This document shows positions 1 through 6,727 of a stretch of DNA of 7,798 nt, piece by piece; the first letter of the stretch is position 1; each line of letters begins with the position of its first letter. A program made the translations under genes and the position numbers. This DNA comes from Gammaproteobacteria bacterium (GTDB lineage: Bacteria > Pseudomonadota > Gammaproteobacteria > Pseudomonadales > Pseudohongiellaceae). Under the pieces are notes generated by a model that was not told the origin of the DNA, made no database searches, and saw only the letters and a program-made list of their open reading frames with translations. The DNA lies in the NCBI GenBank assembly GCA_007571115.1, contig RKSA01000034.1, positions 1-7,798 on the forward strand. The letters are read 5' to 3'.

Positions 1-1
1 C

Positions 2-217
2 GCGAAGCGGGCGGAAGGAGGCTTCGGCCGGCAGAACGGCGAGCAGCATCATGCGACGCCGCTTCCCGGCAGGCGCGATGTGGCGATGTCGATCAACGAT
101 TCGGTGATCGTGCTCGACCCGCTCACCGGCGAGGTCAAGTCGCGGACGCGGATCGGCGACATCGCCTTCACCGAGGTCGTGGTCAGCGACCAGCCGCCTC
201 TCTGGAGTCGGAACTGA
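2..217 (+). CDS. 3' end of an unrecognised protein, possibly with a beta-propeller-like segment
   Basis: This is the last 71 codons of a gene that begins before the window and ends at TGA 215-217. The frame is well supported: third codon positions are mostly G or C and there is no in-frame stop. The visible C-terminus includes DSVIVLDPLTGEVK and then RIGDIAFTEVVVSDQ, ending PPLWSRN. The 'VLDPLTGEV' stretch resembles a strand-turn-strand unit of PQQ-type or other beta-propeller repeats, but one such unit is weak evidence. No catalytic motif, signal or membrane segment is visible in this fragment. It reads in the same direction as the DUF4159 gene but is 172 bases away from it, with an inverted repeat in between, so it is probably a separate transcription unit. 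Function unknown. Confidence 0.6.
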   Translation, partial: AKRAEGGFGRQNGEQHHATPLPGRRDVAMSINDSVIVLDPLTGEVKSRTRIGDIAFTEVVVSDQPPLWSRN

Positions 218-220
218 CTT

Positions 221-269
221 GGCCTCTCAGAGCACCCGCGAAAAGTCGAAAAACCGCCCAGGAGAGGCC
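221..269. repeat. 8-bp inverted repeat after the upstream gene
   Basis: GGCCTCTC (221-228) and GAGAGGCC (262-269) are perfect reverse complements separated by 33 bases. The repeat starts 3 bases after the stop codon of the preceding gene. It could form a stem-loop that ends or protects that transcript, but the loop is long and no T-run follows, so it is not a typical intrinsic terminator. The rest of the gap to 389 has a locally AT-rich patch (about 286-317) that may hold the promoter of the next gene; I could not pick a convincing -35/-10 pair there. Confidence 0.35.
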
Positions 270-389
270 GGAGGGTTTGCTCGTTCTAAAACTGGACAGA
301 TTAAATCGTTTACAACATGGGGCCAGGCTGGCGGTTGCATCTGGCGGCGAATGGGGGGACACTTGCTGGGCTGACTTGGGGAATTCCTG

Positions 390-1136
390 ATGCGATCACT
401 GCTTTTCTTGACGACATGGCTCGCGCTTGGCGCTGCGGCGGCTGCCCAGAGCCCGCCGATCGATCGTGACGATGCCGGCGAGTTCAACTTCGTTCGCGTG
501 CAGTTCGATACGCATTACGTCAGCAGCGCCGGTTTCGAGAACTGGACGATCGACTTCCCCGACGCCGACGAGAACTTCCTGCGCGGCGTCTCGCGGCTCA
601 CCAATATCAGGGTGCTCGACAATCCCATTGTCCTGCGGCTCGACGACGAACAGATTTTCGACTATCCCTTCCTGTACATGCTCGAAGTCGGCCAGAATGG
701 CGGCATCGCGCTGAGCCCGGCCGAGCTGGAGAACCTTCGCGAGTACCTGTTGCGCGGTGGTTTCCTGCTGATCGACGATTTCTGGGGGCAGCTCGAATGG
801 GACAATTTCCAGGCAGCCTTTAACGAGGTCTTCCCAGGCCGCGAGATCGTCGAGCTGACGCCCGACCACGAGATTTTCCACATCTATTACGACATCGACG
901 GCCCGCAGATGATTCCGGCGCTGTACCGCACCGACGAAGTCGGCGAGCGCGGCATAGACCACGCGAGCAATCACGCGATTTTCGACGATGCCGGCCGCAT
1001 CATGGTGCTCATCAACTGGAATTCCGACATGGGGGACGGCTGGGAGCACACCCACCACCCCGCCTACCCGACCCGCTACGCGAATTCGGCGTACCGGCTC
1101 GGAATCAACTACCTGATGTATTCGATGACTCACTAA
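390..1136 (+). CDS. Exported DUF4159 domain protein
   Basis: A 248-aa protein with an N-terminal signal peptide (MRSLLFLTTW, then an Ala-rich stretch, cleavage probably near residues 19-20), so the mature protein is periplasmic or secreted. The remainder matches the DUF4159 pattern in order: FNFVRVQFD (32-40), W52 with D55 and P57, DYPFLYM (91-97), LRGGFLLIDD (121-130), H160, a Trp/Asp-rich stretch around NWNSDMGDGW (209-218), and a closing R-x-GINY (236-241). DUF4159 often forms the C-terminal part of larger membrane proteins; here it stands alone, which is also a known arrangement. Its biochemical role is not established, and I assign none. The start is supported by GGGGA at 378-382, 7 bases before ATG. 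The amidohydrolase gene follows 46 bases downstream on the same strand, suggesting co-expression of two exported proteins. Confidence 0.85.
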   Translation: MRSLLFLTTWLALGAAAAAQSPPIDRDDAGEFNFVRVQFDTHYVSSAGFENWTIDFPDADENFLRGVSRLTNIRVLDNPIVLRLDDEQIFDYPFLYMLEVGQNGGIALSPAELENLREYLLRGGFLLIDDFWGQLEWDNFQAAFNEVFPGREIVELTPDHEIFHIYYDIDGPQMIPALYRTDEVGERGIDHASNHAIFDDAGRIMVLINWNSDMGDGWEHTHHPAYPTRYANSAYRLGINYLMYSMTH

Positions 1137-1142
1137 GCCGCT

Positions 1143-1170
1143 CCCGCACGCCCTTCGGGGGCAGAACGGG
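1143..1170 (+). other. Nested stem-loop between the DUF4159 and amidohydrolase genes
   Basis: CCC TTCG GGG (1151-1160) forms a short stem closed by a stable UUCG-type tetraloop. It is nested inside a second pair, CCCG (1143-1146) with CGGG (1167-1170). It sits just after the DUF4159 stop and immediately before the ribosome binding site of the next gene. There is no T-run, so it looks more like an intra-operon RNA structure (partial attenuation, mRNA processing or stability) than a full terminator. Its role is inferred only from position and shape. Confidence 0.3.
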
Positions 1171-1171
1171 C

Positions 1172-1177
1172 AGGAGG
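1172..1177 (+). promoter_or_regulatory. Strong Shine-Dalgarno of the amidohydrolase gene
   Basis: A perfect AGGAGG lies 5 bases before ATG 1183 and fixes that start codon. It is the strongest ribosome binding site in the window, and the start it selects begins directly with a signal peptide. Confidence 0.8.
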
Positions 1178-1182
1178 AAACG

Positions 1183-2454
1183 ATGATCGCATTGAAAAGA
1201 CTGACCGCAGCGATGCTGCTGCTGTGCGCCCACGGTGCGCTGGCGCAGACCTTCATCCATTGCGGGCGGATGATCGATGGAGTAGCGCTTGCGGTACACG
1301 AGGACAAGACCATCGAGATCCGCGACAACCGGATTGCCGCGGTCCACGACGGTCGCCATGAGCAAACGACGCTGGCTCTGACGGGATCGACTTGCATGCC
1401 GGGGCTCATCGACGCCCATGTGCATATTGTCTGGGAACAAAGCCCGACCGCGTTCTCCGACCGCTTCCGGCTCGACCCGGCCGACTATGCGCTCGGTGCC
1501 GTTCGCTATGCCGAACGAACCTTGCTCGCGGGCTTCACCACGGTGCGAGACCTTGGCAGCAACGACAATGTCTCGATCAATTTGCGCGATGCCATCGCTC
1601 GCGGGCATATCCTCGGGCCCAGAGTGCTCACCGCTGGCAAGTCCCTAGCCACCACCGGAGGCCATGCTGACCCCAGCAATGGCGTGAACGCCGCATTGAC
1701 GGGCAACCCAGGGCCCCGGGAAGGCGTCGTCAACAGCGCTGCCGATGCGGCGCAAGCAGTGCGGCAGCGCTACAAGGACCGCGCCGACCTGATCAAGATC
1801 ACCGCCACCGGCGGCGTGCTGAGCGAGGCGACCAGCGGAATGAATGCCCAGTTCACTGACGAGGAGCTGCGCGCCGTCATCGATACCGCCCAGGACTACG
1901 GGTTCAAGGTCGCCGCCCACGCCCATGGCGTGGAAGGAATGAAGCGCGCGGTGCTCGCCGGAGTCGATTCGATCGAGCACGGCAGCTATATGGACCTGGA
2001 AACGATGCGCCTGATGAAGGAGCGCGGCACCGCACTCGTGCCGACCATCATGGCCGGCAAGTTCGTCGCCGAAATGGCCGAAACCGAAGGCTATTTCAGC
2101 GAAACCGTGCGACCGAAAGCCCGGGCGATCGGCCCGCTCATCCAGAACACTTTCGCCAGGGCCTACGAAGAGGGCGTGCTGATCGTGTTCGGCACCGATT
2201 CGGGGGTCTCGCCCCATGGCGAAAACTGGAAGGAGTTCGGCTACATGGTCGAGGCGGGAATGCCCGAGATCGAGTCGCTCACCGCAGCGATGCTGCCTGC
2301 GGCGGTGCTGCTCGACCGCGCCGACGAGCTCGGCTCGATCGAGGCCGGCAAGCTCGCCGACATCATCGCCGTTCCCGGCGACCCCACCGAGGACATCGCC
2401 TTGATGGGCCAGGTCCACTTCGTCATGAAAGACGGCCGCATCTACAAGCAGTAG
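1183..2454 (+). CDS. Exported metal-dependent amidohydrolase (prolidase/imidazolonepropionase-like)
   Basis: A 423-aa enzyme of the amidohydrolase superfamily. A signal peptide (1-21, cleavage after GALA) indicates periplasmic location. The metal-site motifs appear in order: HxH in GLIDAHVH (His79, His81), a Lys in LIKITATGG (Lys205, placed like the carboxylated bridging lysine), AHAHG (His246, His248), SIEHG (His266) and FGTDSG (Asp339). All expected ligands are present, and the length fits the family, so it should be active. The C-terminus (LGSIEAGKLADIIAV, 383-397) is the usual closing part of the small beta-sandwich. Characterised relatives include Xaa-Pro and Xaa-Arg dipeptidases, so cleavage of a dipeptide or related amide is the likeliest activity; the exact substrate cannot be read from the sequence. 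It is probably co-transcribed with the DUF4159 gene upstream and faces aceE tail to tail. Confidence 0.9.
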   Translation: MIALKRLTAAMLLLCAHGALAQTFIHCGRMIDGVALAVHEDKTIEIRDNRIAAVHDGRHEQTTLALTGSTCMPGLIDAHVHIVWEQSPTAFSDRFRLDPADYALGAVRYAERTLLAGFTTVRDLGSNDNVSINLRDAIARGHILGPRVLTAGKSLATTGGHADPSNGVNAALTGNPGPREGVVNSAADAAQAVRQRYKDRADLIKITATGGVLSEATSGMNAQFTDEELRAVIDTAQDYGFKVAAHAHGVEGMKRAVLAGVDSIEHGSYMDLETMRLMKERGTALVPTIMAGKFVAEMAETEGYFSETVRPKARAIGPLIQNTFARAYEEGVLIVFGTDSGVSPHGENWKEFGYMVEAGMPEIESLTAAMLPAAVLLDRADELGSIEAGKLADIIAVPGDPTEDIALMGQVHFVMKDGRIYKQ

Positions 2455-2468
2455 CGAATCATCCGCCG

Positions 2469-2482
2469 CCCGGCCTTGCGGG
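2469..2482. terminator. Possible short shared hairpin between convergent genes
   Basis: The 32 bases between the amidohydrolase stop (2454) and the aceE stop (2487) contain CCCG-gccttg-CGGG, a 4-bp GC stem. It is the only candidate for ending both transcripts in this gap. There is no T-run on either strand, so it is a weak candidate, and the two transcripts may overlap at their 3' ends. Confidence 0.25.
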
Positions 2483-2486
2483 ATTG

Positions 2487-5153
2487 TCAGCGCAGGGCTG
2501 GGTCTGGCTGTTCCGGGTCGACCTCGAGCTCGGCGGTTCGCGCCTCGAGTTCGCTAGCGTCGAGCTTGCCGGCGCGATACAGGCCCGTCAGCGCCGCGTG
2601 GCAGATGTGGTCGGCGCTGACCTCGAACCAGCTTCGCAGCTCCGCGCGGGTTTCGCATAGCCCGTAGCCATCGGTGCCGAGCACGAGGTAGTTGTCGGGC
2701 ATCCAGCGGGCGATGGAATTGGGTAGCGCCTTCATGTAGTCGGTGGCTGCGACCACGACGGCGCTGGCGTCGGGGAACAGGCGCCGAACCCGGGGAACTC
2801 TCGGCTTCGCTGTGGGGTGCAGGCGGTTGTAGCGCTCGCAGGCCTCGGCCTGCCGATACAGCTCGTTGTAGCTCGTCACGCTCCAGACCGCGCACGAATA
2901 TCCCCAGTCGGCCAGGCGCTTTCGTGCCGCGAGCACCTGTTGCATGATCGACCCCGAGCCGAGCAGTTGCAATTCGCAGTCCGGCGCTGGCTCGTCGCTA
3001 TCGAAACGGTAGGCGCCGGCGAGAATCCCCTCCCGCGAGCTTTCGTCTTCGGGCAGCGCCGGCATCGGATGGTTCTCGTTGTAGGTGGTGATGTAGTAGA
3101 AGATGTTCTCCTGCTGCTCGTACATGCGCCGGATTCCTTCGCGAACGATCACCGCGAGTTCGCAGGCGAAGGCGGGGTCGTAGCTTTTCAGGCTGGGGAA
3201 GGTGCTGGCGAGGAGCTGCGAGTGGCCGTCCTGATGTTGCAGGCCTTCGCCGTTCAGCGTCGTTCGTCCCGCAGTTCCGCCGATCAGGAAACCGCGGCAA
3301 AGCATGTCGCCACAGGCCCAGATCATGTCGCCGACGCGCTGGAAACCGAAGATCGAATAGAAGAAATAGAACGGAATCATCGGCAGGCCGTGGATCGACC
3401 AGGCGGTTCCCGCCGCCAGGAACGAGGCCATGGCGCCGGTTTCGCAAATTCCTTCCTGCAAGATCTGGCCATCTTCGGCCTCGCGGTAGGCGAGAGGTGT
3501 TCCCGCGTCGACCGGCGTGTAATGCTGGCCTTGCAAGGAAAAGATTCCGGCAACGCGGAACAGGCCTTCGAGGCCGAAGGTGCGCGCCTCGTCGGGGATG
3601 ATCGGCACGATGTAGCGCTCGAGCGACGGCTCGCGCAGCAAGCTGTGCAGGATGCGCACCATGCCCAGGGTCGTCGAAATGGGCCGCTCGATCTCGCCGA
3701 GCAGGCTGCGGAAGGTCGTCAGCGCTGGCGCCGCAAGCCTGGGGCATTCGCTGCTGCGCGCTGGCAGGCTGCCGCCAAGCGCCTGGCGGCAGGCTCGCAG
3801 GTAGCGGATTTCCGCGCTATCTTCGGCGGGGCGGAAAAAGTCAGCGCGGGCCGCCTGCCCGTCGTCGAGCGGAATTCCCAGCGAGCGCGCGATCACAACT
3901 CGCTGTTCCGCGCTGATGTTCTTTTTCTGGTGCGCGGCGTTGCTTCCTGCCGCACCCGCCACGCCGTCGCCCTTGACGGTCTTGACCAGAACGACGACGG
4001 GCCGCGAGGCGCGAATCGCGCGATCATAGGCGGCGTAGAGCTTGATTGCGTCCTGGCCGCCGCGCTTGATCTCGCGAACCTGCTCGTCGCTCAGCGAGTC
4101 CATCATCGCTTCGAGCTCGGCATTGCCATTGACCCAATGCTCGCGCTGCCGGTCTCCAGGCAATACCGAATAGCGCTGATAGTCCCCGTCGAGGCATTCT
4201 TCCATGCGGCGGCGCAGGGTTCCGTTGACGTCCCGGGCGAGCAACCGGTCCCAGCCGCTGCCCCAGATGACCTTGATGACTTCCCAGCCGGCGCCGAGGA
4301 ACGATGCTTCGAGCTCCTGGATGATCTTGCCGTTGCCTCGCACGGGCCCGTCGAGCCTTTGCAGGTTGCAGTTGACGACGAAAATCAGGTTGTCGAGCCG
4401 TTCCCTGGCGGCGATGTTGATCGTGCCAAGGACTTCGGGCTCGTCGGTTTCGCCGTCGCCGATGAAACACCAGACCTTGCCACCAAGCTTTGGCTTCAGG
4501 CGGCGGTTTTCCAGATACTTGGCGAAGCGCGCCTGGTAGATCGCCATGGGCGTCGACAGCCCCATGGAAGCATTGGCGACTTGCCAGTACTGAGGCATCG
4601 AGCGTGGGTGTGGATACGCGGCAAGCCCGCCTCCGGGCTGGAGTTCCCGCCGATAGTTGCGCAACTTCCCGTCGTCGAGGGTGCCTTCGAGCCACGACCG
4701 GGCATAGACTCCAGGCGCCGCATGGGGCTGCAGGATCACCAGGTCGCCGCCGTAGTCTTCGCTCTTTTGCCGGAAGAAGTGATTGAAGCCGACTTCGATC
4801 TGCGTCGCCGCCGATGCATAGGTCGCGATATGCCCGCCCAGACCCAGGCCGGCATCGCCGCCTTGCAAGACCATCGCCATGGCGTTCCAGCGCAGCAGGT
4901 TTTCCAGCCGTTGCTCGGTTTGCAAGTCGCCGGGGTAGTCGGGCTGATGTTCTGGCGCGATCGTGTTCAGGTACGGCGTGTTGAAAACAGGCGCCGCAGC
5001 GGTGCCGCATTCGCGGAGCTGCCATTCGCGCAAGCTGCCGAGAATGCTGCCGACCCCGGCAGCGCCGTAGTGGTCGCGAATGTCCCTGATTGCCTCAAGC
5101 CATTCTTGGCGATCGGTTTCGATGGCTGGGTCAGCGGGGCGCTTGGTGGTCAT
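2487..5153 (-). CDS. aceE: Pyruvate dehydrogenase E1 component, homodimeric type
   Basis: An 888-aa thiamine-diphosphate enzyme that decarboxylates pyruvate and passes the acetyl group to the lipoyl domain of E2 in the cytoplasmic pyruvate dehydrogenase complex. It is collinear with E. coli AceE (887 aa). Visible landmarks are the TPP/Mg motif GDGETDEP (232-239) with NCNLQRLDGP (261-270), the active-site histidines His108, His144, His408 and His640 (positions like E. coli 106, 142, 407 and 640), and Glu571 in EGICETGA, the glutamate that activates the cofactor. IGGTAGRTTLNGEGLQHQDG (624-643) and LGTDGYG (825-831) are also typical. No residue seems lost. ATG 5153 is the only in-frame start after an upstream TAA, although its Shine-Dalgarno is weak. 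The gene lies 41 bases after the phosphatase-like lipoprotein gene. No aceF or lpd is adjacent, so E2 and E3 must be encoded elsewhere. A 2-oxobutyrate-preferring paralogue cannot be excluded. Confidence 0.96.
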   Translation of the reverse strand: MTTKRPADPAIETDRQEWLEAIRDIRDHYGAAGVGSILGSLREWQLRECGTAAAPVFNTPYLNTIAPEHQPDYPGDLQTEQRLENLLRWNAMAMVLQGGDAGLGLGGHIATYASAATQIEVGFNHFFRQKSEDYGGDLVILQPHAAPGVYARSWLEGTLDDGKLRNYRRELQPGGGLAAYPHPRSMPQYWQVANASMGLSTPMAIYQARFAKYLENRRLKPKLGGKVWCFIGDGETDEPEVLGTINIAARERLDNLIFVVNCNLQRLDGPVRGNGKIIQELEASFLGAGWEVIKVIWGSGWDRLLARDVNGTLRRRMEECLDGDYQRYSVLPGDRQREHWVNGNAELEAMMDSLSDEQVREIKRGGQDAIKLYAAYDRAIRASRPVVVLVKTVKGDGVAGAAGSNAAHQKKNISAEQRVVIARSLGIPLDDGQAARADFFRPAEDSAEIRYLRACRQALGGSLPARSSECPRLAAPALTTFRSLLGEIERPISTTLGMVRILHSLLREPSLERYIVPIIPDEARTFGLEGLFRVAGIFSLQGQHYTPVDAGTPLAYREAEDGQILQEGICETGAMASFLAAGTAWSIHGLPMIPFYFFYSIFGFQRVGDMIWACGDMLCRGFLIGGTAGRTTLNGEGLQHQDGHSQLLASTFPSLKSYDPAFACELAVIVREGIRRMYEQQENIFYYITTYNENHPMPALPEDESSREGILAGAYRFDSDEPAPDCELQLLGSGSIMQQVLAARKRLADWGYSCAVWSVTSYNELYRQAEACERYNRLHPTAKPRVPRVRRLFPDASAVVVAATDYMKALPNSIARWMPDNYLVLGTDGYGLCETRAELRSWFEVSADHICHAALTGLYRAGKLDASELEARTAELEVDPEQPDPALR

Positions 5154-5194
5154 GGCAGCACGATGCCATCCTCGCCGGATTTACCGCTGCGGCG

Positions 5195-5920
5195 CTATTG
5201 CAGGATTTCCCGCACGGTGGTTTCCATGCGAGTCATCCCCCAGCGGCGCCCTTCAGCAAGAGCATCCTCGAGGCTCGCGCCAGCGTCCCGGGCCGTCACC
5301 GCGCGCAAGGCGCCGACGCGATTGCCGCTGCCGCAATGCAGCAGCACCGGCTCGCCCGCCAGGCTCGCAAGCAACTGTTCGAGGGTCTCGGCATTCGCGC
5401 TGGTAACGTCTTCGGCACCGGAGACGGGAATCGAATGAAACTCCATCCCGGCCGAGGAGACCAGCGCCGACTCGTCCCAGTCGATCTCGCCATCTGCACG
5501 CAAGCTGACCACGTGGCGGATGCCAGCCTCGGCCAAGGTCTCGATCTGCCCCTGGGTCGGCTGCCCGCTAACGAAAACGAGTTCCCCCGGCGCATTGAAG
5601 CTCCTGATCCCAGCAGCTTCGAGCGCCTCGCCGTCGACCCGAGCTCGAGTCCCGGCCTCGCCTTGGCCCTCGGTTTCGGCTTCGATCTCGGCCTCAGTCT
5701 CGGCTTGAGCCTCGGTTTCGGTCTGGGCCTCGGTTTCGGTTTGAACCCGGGCCTCGTCTTCGGCTTGAACCTGTGCTTCGCCCTGAACCTCGGTTTGCTC
5801 CTGAACCTGAGCTTCGGCCCGGGCTTCGGTTTCGGCCTCAGTCTCGACCTGAGGGCCGCAACCGCCCAGGAGCAATGCAAGAGCCGTGAACAACAGGAAA
5901 AAAGAATTGCGGTAAAGCAT
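5195..5920 (-). CDS. Lipoprotein with DUF442-type phosphatase-like domain
   Basis: A 241-aa protein in three parts. Residues 1-21 are a lipoprotein signal (MLYRNSFFLLF, lipobox LGGC, lipidated Cys21), so it should be membrane-anchored facing the periplasm. Residues 25-94 are a low-complexity spacer of 35 dipeptides. Residues about 95-241 are a tyrosine-phosphatase-like domain of the DUF442/'beta-lactamase hydrolase-like' type: SGQPT (118-122), GIRHVVSLR (133-141), and the P-loop HCGSGNR with Cys196 and Arg201. The loop is C-x4-R rather than the C-x5-R of classical tyrosine phosphatases, which is normal for DUF442. The Cys and Arg suggest phosphatase or a related Cys-based activity, but the substrate is unknown. 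The start was set at ATG 5918-5920 because GGAGAGG lies 5 bases upstream; an in-frame TTG 18 bases earlier is less likely. It shares a strand with aceE (41-base gap) and is probably its operon partner. Confidence 0.8.
   Translation of the reverse strand: MLYRNSFFLLFTALALLLGGCGPQVETEAETEARAEAQVQEQTEVQGEAQVQAEDEARVQTETEAQTETEAQAETEAEIEAETEGQGEAGTRARVDGEALEAAGIRSFNAPGELVFVSGQPTQGQIETLAEAGIRHVVSLRADGEIDWDESALVSSAGMEFHSIPVSGAEDVTSANAETLEQLLASLAGEPVLLHCGSGNRVGALRAVTARDAGASLEDALAEGRRWGMTRMETTVREILQ
5639..5848 (-). repeat. Degenerate 6-base tandem repeat coding a dipeptide-repeat spacer
   Basis: Within the lipoprotein gene, 210 bases encode 35 consecutive dipeptides. The first residue is mostly Ala, Thr or Val and the second is Glu, Gln or Arg in all but one unit (Ala-Gly near the end). 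On the + strand the units read like ctcggt/ttcggc/ctcagt. Because the unit is 6 bases, gain or loss of units by slippage would keep the reading frame. The product is a very acidic, hydrophilic spacer between the lipid anchor and the catalytic domain. Confidence 0.85.
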
Positions 5921-5925
5921 GACGA

Positions 5926-5932
5926 CCTCTCC
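5926..5932 (-). promoter_or_regulatory. Shine-Dalgarno deciding the lipoprotein start
   Basis: GGAGAGG on the minus strand, 5 bases before ATG 5920. It selects this ATG over the TTG at 5936-5938, which itself lies upstream of this site, and places the start exactly at a standard lipoprotein signal peptide. Confidence 0.7.
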
Positions 5933-5963
5933 AAGCAACGCCAGCTAGCGGCGGAAAGCCCCC

Positions 5964-5992
5964 ATTTTGCGCCAAACCGCGAACCAACTCAA
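5964..5992 (-). promoter_or_regulatory. Candidate sigma70-type promoter for the lipoprotein-aceE unit
   Basis: On the minus strand, TTGAGT (5992-5987) and CAAAAT (5969-5964) are separated by exactly 17 bases and each match the consensus at 4 of 6 positions. Transcription would begin near 5957, giving a leader of about 37 bases that contains the GGAGAGG site. Position and spacing fit well, but the match is moderate. Confidence 0.35.
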
Positions 5993-6168
5993 CGAGCCGC
6001 CCCGGTTTTCGGCAATTCGTGCCAGCCCGATCCTGCCGGTGAAAATGCTGCTTTCCGGGCTGCGGATCGGTACTTGTTCCGAGTGCCAACATTCGGTGCG
6101 CCAAGCCGCACTTCAGCAGGGTCGGCCTCTCACTCAAGCACGTGGATCGCACTCTGTTTTGCGTGTGG

Positions 6169-6174
6169 TAGACT
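6169..6174 (+). promoter_or_regulatory. Possible -10 element for the HTH gene
   Basis: TAGACT (4 of 6 matches to the consensus) lies 35 bases before ATG 6209 in the divergent intergenic region, with TG motifs just upstream. The -35 position 17 bases earlier (ATCGCA) is poor, so this would depend on an extended -10 or on an activator. The region 5921-6193 otherwise shows no gene on either strand that I would support. Confidence 0.2.
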
Positions 6175-6208
6175 GGTGGACGAATTTGTATGGATGGCGG
6201 CTTGCTTT

Positions 6209-6721
6209 ATGCTTCGCACATTGGGACGACAGCTTGATTTTTCCGATGCGCCTGCGGAATCCGCAGCGGAAGCCATCATGGAGATTCGTCGCCGATCCGG
6301 ACTTACGTGGCAGGAGCTTGGCGATTTGTTCGATGTCTCACGGCGCGGCATCCATCACTGGGCGAACGGCAAGCCTGTGAGCGCACAACAAAATCAAGCA
6401 ATTCGCCGGATGCTGGTAGCCATTCGCCAGCTCGACCGAGGCAGTCAGCCCTACACCCGCGCCTTGTTGCTCGCCGTCGACCAGAATACAGGAATTTCCA
6501 GGCTTGATCTTCTTCAGGTCGGCCGTTTCGACGAAGCTGCCCGCCATGCCGCATGCACACGTATGGCCGAACCCCAGCATATGCCTCGTTCCGACGACGC
6601 TTCGGATACTCGCCGACCACCGCCGCCAACGCTTCTTTTGGGGGCGAAACATGATCGGCCCGACATTCCTGCCAAGGCCCGAACCGCTCGTGTCAAGCGG
6701 ACTCCCAGAGCGGCGGAATAG
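6209..6721 (+). CDS. Small helix-turn-helix (XRE-like) protein
   Basis: A 170-aa protein with one HTH domain near the N-terminus. Residues about 20-55 include IRRRSGLTWQELGDLFDVSR and then HHWANGK, the typical helix-turn-recognition-helix pattern of Cro/XRE-type DNA binders, where W52 and the basic residues would lie by the recognition helix. A middle segment (RQLDRG, then ALLLAVDQ) and DLLQVGRFDEA (100-110) form a second conserved-looking block. The tail after residue 115 is Pro/Arg/Lys-rich and probably disordered. The start is uncertain: ATG 6209 has GGCGG 8 bases upstream, but ATG 6194 (175 aa) and GTG 6176 are in frame. The stop is 6 bases from the next ATG, so the two genes are very likely translated together. 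Likely role: transcriptional regulator, perhaps autoregulatory, or the DNA-binding half of a two-gene module. Confidence 0.75.
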   Translation: MLRTLGRQLDFSDAPAESAAEAIMEIRRRSGLTWQELGDLFDVSRRGIHHWANGKPVSAQQNQAIRRMLVAIRQLDRGSQPYTRALLLAVDQNTGISRLDLLQVGRFDEAARHAACTRMAEPQHMPRSDDASDTRRPPPPTLLLGAKHDRPDIPAKARTARVKRTPRAAE

Positions 6722-6727
6722 AGCCTC

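Noticed and set aside
396..1409. 337-codon minus-strand frame opposite the DUF4159 gene and the start of the amidohydrolase gene
   Set aside because: It runs across two well-supported genes and their intergenic gap, has no recognisable motif, and is explained by codon bias of the real genes.
1645..2418. 257-codon minus-strand frame inside the amidohydrolase gene
   Set aside because: The + strand frame shows every metal-ligand motif of the family; the minus frame shows none.
2817..5438. 873-codon open frame on the + strand opposite aceE
   Set aside because: aceE on the other strand is unmistakable over its full length. The antisense product has no recognisable domain, and long open antisense frames are expected opposite GC-rich genes with strong third-position bias.
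5639..5848. CRISPR-like or satellite repeat array
   Set aside because: The 6-base periodicity comes from a coded dipeptide repeat in a clear lipoprotein gene; there are no spacers or conserved repeat units.
5090..6208. N-terminal two thirds of a 543-codon + frame that ends with the HTH gene
   Set aside because: This part runs antisense to aceE and the lipoprotein gene, including a Leu/Gly/Phe-rich mirror of the dipeptide repeat. Only the portion from about 6194/6209 onward carries the HTH domain, so an automatic call of the long form would be wrong.
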